Part shown: piece by piece, positions 13,973-19,955 of the stretch
Position numbering within the stretch: the first letter of the stretch is position 1
Layout of the letters: the number at the start of each line of letters is the position of its first letter
Assembly (NCBI GenBank): GCA_910580155.1
Contig: CAJTWX010000023.1
Location: 1 to 19,955 of the forward strand
Direction of reading: 5' to 3'
Length of the DNA stretch: 19,955 nt
From: an uncultured Alphaproteobacteria bacterium
Lineage (GTDB): Bacteria > Pseudomonadota > Alphaproteobacteria > RF32 > CAG-239
Program-made: the position numbers and the translations under genes
Notes under the pieces: model-generated
Told to the model about the DNA's origin: nothing
Seen by the model: only the letters and a program-made list of their open reading frames with translations
Database searches by the model: none

Positions 13973-14095
13973 ATGCGCCTGTTTCTAATTTTTTGTCTAT
14001 GTCTGATGTTAAGCGCCTGCCAAGCCAGCGGCAGTGCCAACGGTCACGGTCATTCCGCAAGCATAATGGCAGATATTTTAAGCCTTGAATTCTAA
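13973..14095 (+). CDS. 40-aa putative lipoprotein
   Basis: Short open frame preceded by AAGGA. Residues 1-16 are a signal peptide with a lipobox (LMLSAC), so the mature lipoprotein would have about 25 residues (CQASGSANGHGHSAS and onward), polar and His/Gly-containing. Tiny lipoproteins of this kind are common in alphaproteobacteria and usually without known function. It is transcribed away from pagP from a shared 121-bp intergenic region. Confidence 0.6.
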   Translation: MRLFLIFCLCLMLSACQASGSANGHGHSASIMADILSLEF

Positions 14096-14102
14096 AAGCC
14101 GC

Positions 14103-14131
14103 TTGCATTTCCAAAAAGAAAATCTTACATA
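14103..14131 (+). promoter_or_regulatory. Probable promoter of the small membrane protein gene
   Basis: TTGCAT (14103-14108) and TACATA (14126-14131) with a 17-nt spacer; the start codon is 20 nt further on, after AAGGAG. Confidence 0.5.
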
Positions 14132-14151
14132 TATCCTATAAGGAGCACAAT

Positions 14152-14421
14152 ATGAAAATTGAATACATCTACCCCGACGACGAAAACAAAGACCTCACCG
14201 CAGAGTTAAAACAAATGCAAAAGGAAAACACGCTTGGCTGCCTGATTGCAGCGCTCGTATTATTAAGCGGGTTGTTTATCCTGCTTGCCGTCATCCCGAT
14301 TCTTCTAACCATCCTCGGTTGGTCGATTCTCGTCTTGAGCGTTTACATCGTTTACAAAGCCTACCTCGAAGAACCGGTGCAAAAACTAATACAAAAACTC
14401 AAATCCCGCCACAGAGGATAA
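14152..14421 (+). CDS. Small two-helix membrane protein
   Basis: 89-aa protein. Residues 1-28 are charged and cytosolic in type (YPDDENKDLTAELKQMQKE), followed by two hydrophobic stretches (about 29-50 and 51-69) and a basic tail (LIQKLKSRHRG). AAGGAG lies 9 nt before the ATG. No enzyme motif and no recognised family; an inner-membrane hairpin protein. Confidence 0.65.
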   Translation: MKIEYIYPDDENKDLTAELKQMQKENTLGCLIAALVLLSGLFILLAVIPILLTILGWSILVLSVYIVYKAYLEEPVQKLIQKLKSRHRG

Positions 14422-14432
14422 CTTTTCCCCCT

Positions 14433-14661
14433 AGTCATTGCAAAACCTTTCCCTCCTCGTGAGTCATTGCGAGAAGCCACTCTCTCTTTTCGCGAGTCAT
14501 TGCGAGGCTTGCCCTGCAAGCCGTGGCAATCTCCCCCTTTTTTAGTCATTGCGAGGTAAGCCGTAAGGCAATAACCGAAGCAATCCACATCTATGCGCAG
14601 CATTCCTTACCATCCCATACTCTCCAAAGATTGCTTCATCACTCCGTTCCTCGCAATGACT
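14433..14661. repeat. Cluster of AGTCATTGCGAG repeats
   Basis: Within 230 bp there are two short copies (14433, 14461), two longer palindromic copies (14495-14532 and 14544-14585) with internal hairpins, and one inverted copy (14629-14661, ending in CTCGCAATGACT). The pattern AGTCATTGCGAG ... CCGTGGCAATCT folds as an imperfect hairpin. Spurious open frames here translate to strings such as KPRNDSRKE. Similar repeats exist in many bacterial genomes. Confidence 0.88.
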
Positions 14662-14725
14662 ATTTAAGCCAAAATCTGCTCGTTAAAAATCACACACTCT
14701 CCCCGCCGCAGCCCCATCGTTGCAG

Positions 14726-14738
14726 GTGGCGCTGCCAC
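14726..14738. repeat. 13-mer palindrome shared with 1503-1515
   Basis: GTGGCGCTGCCAC, a perfect 5-bp stem with a 3-nt loop, 16 nt to the left of the structured repeat copy 2. Confidence 0.5.
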
Positions 14739-14754
14739 AATTTTGCGAAGTGAC

Positions 14755-14841
14755 CAGAGATGTCCTGCAAGGGAGGGGAGCATACATAGAGGTATGTGAC
14801 CCGACCGAAGACAGGCTTCCATCTCTGAGTCAATTCACAAA
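14755..14841 (-). repeat. Structured repeat, copy 2 (3' of lpxK)
   Basis: P1 pairs 14755-14762 (CAGAGATG) with 14820-14827 (CATCTCTG); P2 pairs 14764-14767 (CCTG) with 14812-14815 (CAGG); P3 pairs 14780-14785 with 14792-14797 (GCATAC/GTATGT, one G-U) around ATAGAG. TTCACAAA ends 1 nt before the lpxK stop codon. Compared with copy 1, three P1 pairs, two P2 pairs and two P3 pairs differ on both sides and stay paired, while GAAG, CTTC, most of GACNCGAC and TTCACAAA are kept. Drawn on the minus strand for the same reason as copy 1. Confidence 0.75.
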
Positions 14842-14842
14842 T

Positions 14843-15754
14843 TTACCCTTTTATCACCGCGCGCACCTTCAGGCAATAAACCCCTTCGCTCATCTCCCCG
14901 AGCTTCACAAAGTCCTTTTCAGTCGTAATAAGCGCCAGCCCGTCCGCTGCCGCCATCCGCCGCAATTCTTCAATATCCGCCGCCGAATAAGCATAATGGT
15001 CAGGAAAATCTTTTGTCCGCACCACCTCAACCCCCTGCCCGCGCAGCGTTTCATAAAACTTCTCCGGATGCCCGATTCCCGCAAACGCCAACACCCGCCG
15101 CGTGGGAATTTCGCAAGCCTCCGCCTCCAGCCGCCCGAAATACACCGGCAGCGAACATTTTTCCGCCAATCCGGTCTTATCTTCGCCCATAATGATAATG
15201 CGTTGCGCCCGCTTCTCGCCATTAGCAAGCGATTCGCGCAAAGGTCCTGCGGGAATAATCCGTCCGTTGCCAACCCCAACCGTCCCGTCAAACACAAGCC
15301 AGCTCTCATCTTTATAAAGCCTCGGATTCTGAAAACCATCATCCATAATGATAACCTCCGCTCCGGCTTTAACCGCCATCTTCGCACCGATATCGCGTTT
15401 CGGCGCAATAATCGTCGGCGCAACGCGGGCAAGCAAACGCGCCTCGTCGCCGGTTTCCTCTGGCGAGTGTTTGTTCAAGTTGACCAAGATATTTTTAAGC
15501 TTACCTTTATAGCCGCGCGTCACAAAAAACACTTTTTTACCCGCCGCAATTTCTTTCTCCGCCAGAGCAATCGCCACCGGCGTTTTTCCGACACCTCCCG
15601 CCGTGATGTTTCCCACACAGATAACCTTAACGCCGCACCGGTATGGCACACCGTGCCTAATCCGCCATTGTGTCGCCAAACCGTAAATCCACCCCAAAGG
15701 CATAAGCACCCGCGGCAAAATCCCGTCCGTCATCCAAAACTTCGGCGTTTTCAT
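14843..15754 (-). CDS. lpxK: Tetraacyldisaccharide 4'-kinase LpxK
   Basis: 303-aa inner-membrane-associated kinase that phosphorylates the 4' position of the lipid A disaccharide, the step before Kdo transfer. An N-terminal membrane helix (about residues 12-30) precedes the Walker A loop GNITAGGVGKTP (48-59). The family blocks TRGYKGK (79-85), GDEARLLAR (102-110), DDGFQNP (138-144) and the C-terminal FPDHYAYS and TTEKDFVKL are present. Slightly short at the C-terminus but complete. Its ATG overlaps the waaA stop by 4 bp (ATGA), so the two are co-translated. The stop codon abuts a structured repeat. Confidence 0.94.
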   Translation of the reverse strand: MKTPKFWMTDGILPRVLMPLGWIYGLATQWRIRHGVPYRCGVKVICVGNITAGGVGKTPVAIALAEKEIAAGKKVFFVTRGYKGKLKNILVNLNKHSPEETGDEARLLARVAPTIIAPKRDIGAKMAVKAGAEVIIMDDGFQNPRLYKDESWLVFDGTVGVGNGRIIPAGPLRESLANGEKRAQRIIIMGEDKTGLAEKCSLPVYFGRLEAEACEIPTRRVLAFAGIGHPEKFYETLRGQGVEVVRTKDFPDHYAYSAADIEELRRMAAADGLALITTEKDFVKLGEMSEGVYCLKVRAVIKG

Positions 15755-17016
15755 TGTTTAAGCTCCCGTTTAAGCGCCGCGCAAATCCCGTCCAGCACCG
15801 CCGCTTCTTTGACCGTCCAAGCATAGGCGTTTTCCTGCCGCTCCCGCAGTTTTTCCGGCTCTTTAAACAGCCCGATAACCTCTTCAATCACATCCGCCGC
15901 CGACATCACCTGCCACACCGCGCCCGCCGCTTTTGCCCGCGCCAACATCTCGGCAAAGTTATTCATAAACTGCCCGACAATCACCGCGTTTTTGTCGCGC
16001 GCCGGCTCCATAAAGTTCTGCCCACCGTGTTTAATCAGCGACCCGCCGACAAAGCTGATACCCGCCACTGCATACCACAGCCCCATCTCACCGATAGTAT
16101 CCGCCACATATACCACCGTTTCGGCTGTTAGCGCCTGCCCCGCCGATCTAAGCGCGGTCGCAAATCCTTTGCGCATAAGCATCTCGGCAATTTCCTTGCC
16201 CCGATTCGGATGCCGCGGCGCAATAATCACCAGCACATCAGGCACAACCTGTTGCAAGCGCTGAAAATGCACCGCCAGCTGCTCTTCTTCGTTATGATGT
16301 GTCGAGCTAATGAAAAACACCGGACGGTTTCCGATTCGCGCCCTCAAATCAGCAAGTTTTGCAGCCTCCACCGGCAGCGGCATCCCTGCATATTTAAGGT
16401 TGCCGCAGCATTCCGCCCGCTTTGCGCCCAAATGTTTTAAGCGGGTTTTATCCTGCTCCGACTGCCCGAGGCAAAGATTGAAGCAGCCCAAAATTTCCTT
16501 AGCGACAAAATGAAACTTCTGCCAGTTATGAAACGACTTGTCCGAGATGCGCCCGTTGACGAGCATCAAGGGGATTTTCGCTTTATGAATTTCCGAGATA
16601 AGCGCCGGCCAGAGTTCAGACTCAAACCACAACACAGCATCAGGCTTAAAATGCGCAATCAAATTGCGAGCAAACCGCGGCACATCAAACGGGATAAACT
16701 GATGAAACGCCCGCGCCGGCAACCTTTTTGCCATAATCTCGGCAGATGTAAGCGTTCCAGTCGTCACCATAATCGAAAGCTCGGGGTCGTCTTTTAACAA
16801 CCGGTCAATCAGCGGCAACATCGACACCGCCTCGCCCACCGACGCCCCGTGCAGCCAATAGAGCTTACCGGCAGGCCGCGGATGTTTATACACCCCCACC
16901 CGCTCTGAAAACCGCACCGGATGCTCCTTGCCAATCCGCTGCCGTTTTCTGATATACGTCACCCTCAAGAGCGGAAACGCCATCGTCATCAAAGCTTTAT
17001 AAATCCCTATCATCAT
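15751..17016 (-). CDS. waaA: Kdo transferase WaaA (KdtA)
   Basis: 421-aa glycosyltransferase family 30 enzyme that adds Kdo from CMP-Kdo to lipid IVA at the inner membrane. Start chosen at the ATG at 17016 with GGAG upstream; a TTG five codons earlier is possible. An N-terminal membrane anchor precedes WLHGASVGEA with the catalytic Glu, then SELWPALI, NGRISDKS, an acceptor/CMP region (SSTHHNEEEQL, APRHPNR), and the C-terminal GGSLIKHGGQNFMEPA that binds CMP-Kdo. Whether it adds one, two or more Kdo residues cannot be read from sequence. It precedes and overlaps lpxK. Confidence 0.95.
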   Translation of the reverse strand: MMIGIYKALMTMAFPLLRVTYIRKRQRIGKEHPVRFSERVGVYKHPRPAGKLYWLHGASVGEAVSMLPLIDRLLKDDPELSIMVTTGTLTSAEIMAKRLPARAFHQFIPFDVPRFARNLIAHFKPDAVLWFESELWPALISEIHKAKIPLMLVNGRISDKSFHNWQKFHFVAKEILGCFNLCLGQSEQDKTRLKHLGAKRAECCGNLKYAGMPLPVEAAKLADLRARIGNRPVFFISSTHHNEEEQLAVHFQRLQQVVPDVLVIIAPRHPNRGKEIAEMLMRKGFATALRSAGQALTAETVVYVADTIGEMGLWYAVAGISFVGGSLIKHGGQNFMEPARDKNAVIVGQFMNNFAEMLARAKAAGAVWQVMSAADVIEEVIGLFKEPEKLRERQENAYAWTVKEAAVLDGICAALKRELKQ

Positions 17017-17074
17017 ATCGTTCAACTCCAATCAATAAGCAATATAACCTCTTCCTCTTCCACTCCTCCCCCAT

Positions 17075-17185
17075 AGTCATTGCGAGGCGTCCCCTCCCCT
17101 CATAGTCATTGCGAGGCGACACCGTCGCCGTGGCAATCTCCCTCTTTTCTAGTCATTGCGAGGAGCGCCAGCAACGAAGCAATCT
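17075..17185. repeat. AGTCATTGCGAG repeats between waaA and the acyltransferase
   Basis: Three copies: a short one at 17075, a full palindromic one at 17104-17139 (GGCGAC-ACC-GTCGCC hairpin inside AGTCATTGCGAG ... GTGGCAATCT), and one at 17151-17185. No gene lies in 17017-17224, so the repeats separate waaA from the acyltransferase gene and may affect co-transcription. Confidence 0.88.
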
Positions 17186-17224
17186 CCCTCGACAAAGCCC
17201 CTCCCCCCTCTTCTCTCTCCTTTT

Positions 17225-17959
17225 TTACCTCTTCTTTTTCATATGCCCCGGAACAATTCCCTCCACACCACATTCCTTATCAACTTCGGCCGTCAGCGCA
17301 TTCAACTCCGTCTCAAACGCCAGCCGCAGCCGCTCCATCTCCGCCTCATCGGCATCCGCCGGCACAAACAGTGGCTTTGTACCGCGCACCAGCCCTTCGC
17401 CAAACAGCGGCGGAATAAGCATATCATCCCAGTTGCGCCTGAGCACTTTCGCCCCTTTGGCACTATAAGTAAAGCCCATCACCGGCTTGCCGGTTTTCTG
17501 TGCAAAATAAATCACGCTTTTGTTTAACCTCATCCCCGGCCCCGTCGGCCCGTCAGAAATTAGCGACACCACCGTACCGGCATTAAGCTCTTTGGCAATC
17601 TCCAGCGCCGCCCCGCGCGCATTGCGGTCAGACGAACCATCTATGCTCAAAATATGAAACATCCGGAGTAACCGCGCAATAATCCGCCCATCAGCGTGCG
17701 GCGACACCAGCGCCTTCATTTGCCGCAAGTTGCTCCAAAAATAAGGCAGCATCAGTGCCCGCCCGTGCCAGCAAACAAATATCCCGCCGTCATTTTCCTT
17801 AATCAGCCGTTCAAATTCTTCAATTCCCCGCACCTTAAAGCGCCCAGTTTTTCCCACGAGCCACACATACGCGCCCGCCACACTGCCGATAAGATTCAAA
17901 AACAACGGCAACCGCCCGATATAGCGCAAAAAATGTTTAAACTTTTTCTTCAAATTCAT
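17225..17959 (-). CDS. DUF374 lysophospholipid/lipid A-type acyltransferase
   Basis: 244-aa protein of the DUF374 branch of LPLAT-type acyltransferases. An N-terminal hydrophobic helix (about residues 18-36) anchors it. The family blocks are VCWHGRALMLPYF (catalytic His region), SPHADGRIIARLL, and SDGPTGPGMRLN, where the Asp-Gly-Pro motif is typical of DUF374. The ATG at 17959 is used. In alphaproteobacteria this gene is commonly just upstream of waaA and lpxK, as here. The role is probably acylation in lipid A or phospholipid metabolism; the substrate is unproven, and it is not a classical LpxL. Confidence 0.85.
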   Translation of the reverse strand: MNLKKKFKHFLRYIGRLPLFLNLIGSVAGAYVWLVGKTGRFKVRGIEEFERLIKENDGGIFVCWHGRALMLPYFWSNLRQMKALVSPHADGRIIARLLRMFHILSIDGSSDRNARGAALEIAKELNAGTVVSLISDGPTGPGMRLNKSVIYFAQKTGKPVMGFTYSAKGAKVLRRNWDDMLIPPLFGEGLVRGTKPLFVPADADEAEMERLRLAFETELNALTAEVDKECGVEGIVPGHMKKKR

Positions 17960-18097
17960 CAATTCGTCTCAAAATACACTCATACGCGCTTAAATTAACC
18001 ACAAAAATCCGTTTCCGCAAGCATATTTACACATTTATACCCTCCCCAAAAAGTTTGTTTTTGCCCGCAGCCCTTCATCATCCCTCCCCCCTCTCCT

Positions 18098-18133
18098 AGT
18101 CATTGCGAGGCGACATCGTCGCCGTGGCAATCT
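18098..18133. repeat. AGTCATTGCGAG palindromic repeat
   Basis: Full copy nearly identical to 17104-17139, differing in the loop (GGCGAC-ATC-GTCGCC). It lies in the divergent region between the acyltransferase and gltX, which otherwise holds only the gltX promoter. Confidence 0.88.
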
Positions 18134-18178
18134 CATTCGGCAAGAGCATTCTCTTTGTTCGCCGTCCCAACATTCCTC

Positions 18179-18206
18179 TTTACATTTTCACAATTTGTGC
18201 TAAAAC
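18179..18206 (+). promoter_or_regulatory. Probable gltX promoter
   Basis: TTTACA (18179-18184) and TAAAAC (18201-18206), 16-nt spacer, 33 nt before the start codon; AAGGAG precedes the ATG by 8 nt. Confidence 0.45.
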
Positions 18207-18239
18207 AACTCAAAAAGTTTTACATAAAGGAGTCTGAAA

Positions 18240-19658
18240 ATGAAAGCAAGAACGCGTTTTGCCCCGAGCCCCACCGGCTATATGCACATCGGCAATTTAA
18301 GAACCGCGCTGTATGAATATTTAATCGCCAAAGCAAGCGGCGGTGACTTTATCCTCCGCATTGAAGATACGGACCAAAAGCGCTATGTCGAGGGCGCCAC
18401 CGACATTATTTATAACACCTTAAAAACTGTCGGGATGAACTGGGACGAAGGTCCGGACATCGGCGGCAACTACGGCCCCTACATCCAGTCCGAACGCCTG
18501 CCGTTGTATCAGGAATATGCTCACAAATTGGTTGAACTCGGCGGCGCGCACTACTGCTTCTGCTCCAAGTCTGAAGCCGACGAGCAAAAAGACGAAGAAA
18601 TGAACATCAAGTTCAAAGACCCCTGCCTGCATATATCGCTCGAAGAGGCGAAAAAACGCGTTGCTGCCGGCGAGCCGTATGTTGTCCGCCAGACGATAAA
18701 CAAAAAGGGCAAAGCCACGTTTAATGACGTTGTATACGGCGATATCGAGATTGATTATGACGAGCTGGACGAGGGGGTACTCTTAAAGTCTGACGGTTTC
18801 CCGACTTATAACTTTGCCAATGTGGTAGACGACCACCTGATGAACATCACCCACGTTGTCCGCGGCAATGAGTATATCTCTTCCACCCCGAAATATAACC
18901 TGATATATGAAGCCTTCGGGTGGACACCGCCGATTTATGTTCACGTTGCGCAGGTAATGAAAGACGCGCAGCACAAACTCTCCAAACGCAACGGCGACGC
19001 TTCGTTCCAAGATTTGGTTGCCAAAGGCTACCTGCCGGAAGCAATTTTGAACTACATCGCGCTGTTAGGCTGGAACCCCGGTACCGAGCAGGAAATTTTC
19101 TCGCTCAAAGAATTGGAGCAGGTTTTTGACGAAAAGCGGCTCAACAAATCTCCGGCGATTTTTGATATTACCAAACTCAAATGGATGAACGGCTGCTACA
19201 TCCGTGCCCTGCCGTTTGAAGAATTTCACCAACTCGCCAACAAAGAATACGACACGTTCTTAACCCGTGAAGTTAACCGCGAAGAGCTGTCAAAAGTCCT
19301 CCAGCCGCGTATCGAAACCCTTAAAGACATTGCAGAAACAGCAGCGTTTATCGAAACCTTACCGACATATTCGGACGAACTGTTTATCAATAAAAAAATG
19401 AAAACTGATGTCGGTATCGCCAAAAAATCCATCGCGCTAGCCATCCCCGCCTTAGAGGGGTTGAGCGAATGGACGAATGAAAGCATTTTCGAGTGCTTAA
19501 AAGCAGTTGCAGTTGAAAACGGGCTGAAAAACGGACAAGTGCTCTATCCGGTACGCATAGCCTTAACTGGGCTTGAAACCACCCCTGGCGGCGCCAGCGA
19601 AATCGCCGCAGTCTTGGGCAAACAAGAAACCTTGACCCGCCTAAAGCAAACCGCATAA
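18240..19658 (+). CDS. gltX: Glutamate-tRNA ligase
   Basis: 472-aa class I aminoacyl-tRNA synthetase that charges tRNA with glutamate. The HIGH motif is HIGN (residues 16-19, in FAPSPTGYMHIGN) and the KMSKS motif is KLSKR (246-250). A likely zinc knuckle is visible: Cys106-x-Cys108 with Cys129-x-His131, as in the E. coli enzyme. The catalytic domain, stem-contact region and helical anticodon-binding C-terminus are complete; length is normal. Alphaproteobacteria often have two gltX genes, one of which may charge tRNA-Gln with Glu for amidation; which one this is cannot be told. Own promoter and terminator. Confidence 0.96.
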   Translation: MKARTRFAPSPTGYMHIGNLRTALYEYLIAKASGGDFILRIEDTDQKRYVEGATDIIYNTLKTVGMNWDEGPDIGGNYGPYIQSERLPLYQEYAHKLVELGGAHYCFCSKSEADEQKDEEMNIKFKDPCLHISLEEAKKRVAAGEPYVVRQTINKKGKATFNDVVYGDIEIDYDELDEGVLLKSDGFPTYNFANVVDDHLMNITHVVRGNEYISSTPKYNLIYEAFGWTPPIYVHVAQVMKDAQHKLSKRNGDASFQDLVAKGYLPEAILNYIALLGWNPGTEQEIFSLKELEQVFDEKRLNKSPAIFDITKLKWMNGCYIRALPFEEFHQLANKEYDTFLTREVNREELSKVLQPRIETLKDIAETAAFIETLPTYSDELFINKKMKTDVGIAKKSIALAIPALEGLSEWTNESIFECLKAVAVENGLKNGQVLYPVRIALTGLETTPGGASEIAAVLGKQETLTRLKQTA

Positions 19659-19666
19659 CACACACC

Positions 19667-19692
19667 AAGGGAGGCGCCAACCTCCCTTTTTT
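19667..19692 (+). terminator. gltX terminator
   Basis: AAGGGAGG pairs with CCTCCCTT around a 6-nt loop and is followed by T residues, 9 nt after the stop codon. Confidence 0.85.
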
Positions 19693-19708
19693 CTTCCTCC
19701 TCCCACAC

Positions 19709-19833
19709 GTCATTGCGAGGAGCCGTCCTTTCTCTAGTCATTGCGAGGAGCCGTCCTTTCTCTAGTCATTGCGAGGAGCCACTCTCTCTTTTCGCGAGTC
19801 ATTGCGAGGCTTGCCTGCAAGCCGTGGCAATCT
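19709..19833. repeat. AGTCATTGCGAG repeat array
   Basis: Two perfect tandem 28-bp units (19709-19736, 19737-19764), a third partial unit (19765-19780), then a full palindromic copy. Bases 19773-19838 match 14471-14537 almost exactly, including the stretch GAGCCACTCTCTCTTTTCGC. Confidence 0.9.
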
Positions 19834-19864
19834 CCCCCTCCAAGCGCAATCTAAAACACCCCCC

Positions 19865-19893
19865 TTGCAATCCCCCAAAAAATATGCTACTAT
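19865..19893 (+). promoter_or_regulatory. Possible promoter facing out of the window
   Basis: TTGCAA (19865-19870) and TACTAT (19888-19893), 17-nt spacer. Any transcript would start about 19900 and run through another repeat; the downstream gene is not in view. Confidence 0.4.
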
Positions 19894-19913
19894 ACACCTA
19901 TACGCAACCAACA

Positions 19914-19955
19914 GGAGCCACTCTCTCTTTTCGCGAGTCATTGCGAGGCTTGCCT
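19914..19955. repeat. Third copy of the long repeat, cut by the window end
   Basis: GGAGCCACTCTCTCTTTTCG and onward matches 14472 and 19774 up to the end of the sequence. Confidence 0.88.

Noticed and set aside
14361..14603. 80-aa minus-strand frame with RNDSRKE repeats
   Set aside because: Translation of the AGTCATTGCGAG repeats; such strings are typical spurious annotations.
14433..14661. CRISPR-like array
   Set aside because: Repeat units differ in length and orientation, spacers are not uniform, and no cas genes are present; they are dispersed palindromic repeats.
14720..15826. 368-aa plus-strand frame
   Set aside because: Antisense to lpxK, Arg/His/Pro-rich, with no recognisable domain; the minus strand encodes a clear LpxK.

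Overview
The window looks like a chromosome segment of a Gram-negative bacterium, most likely a gut-type alphaproteobacterium. The pointers are the gene order acyltransferase (DUF374)-waaA-lpxK, an outer-membrane PagP, single-copy tRNA genes with encoded CCA, and intergenic repeats beginning AGTCATTGCGAG. A Rhodospirillales/RF32-like lineage is a guess from style, not shown by the sequence. Layout: 1-1170 holds one copy of a structured repeat, a CorA-family metal channel and tRNA-Leu(GAG). 1351-1628 holds two tandem copies of the tRNA-Arg 3' tip with its terminator. 1572-12511 is a prophage remnant bounded by perfect 57-bp direct repeats, inserted in tRNA-Arg(ACG). 12758-14421 holds an RNase H, PagP and two small membrane or lipoprotein genes. 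14422-14841 is repeat-rich and ends in the second copy of the structured repeat. 14843-17959 is the lipid A/Kdo block (lpxK, waaA, DUF374 acyltransferase). 17960-19955 carries gltX and more repeats. Prophage: from the integrase side leftward, on the minus strand, it has two probable ejection proteins, a collar-type tail protein, a second tail or fibre protein, seven small unknown genes, and a lysis cassette (two small membrane proteins, GH24 endolysin, one unknown, nested Rz/Rz1 spanins). Terminase, portal, capsid, replication and repressor genes are absent. The integrase keeps only its catalytic domain and abuts the structural block directly, so a large internal deletion probably removed the centre of a podovirus-like prophage. 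The perfect att repeats and open reading frames suggest this was recent. Chromosomal theme: LpxK (lipid A 4'-kinase), WaaA (Kdo transferase), the DUF374 acyltransferase and PagP (lipid A palmitoyltransferase) all act on lipid A or the envelope. The least explained signal is the pair of structured elements at 3-89 and 14755-14841. Both lie just 3' of minus-strand genes (corA, lpxK). They share an architecture whose three stems are kept by compensatory base changes, plus nearly invariant unpaired segments. They look like a family of structured RNA or mobile repeat that I cannot match to a named family.
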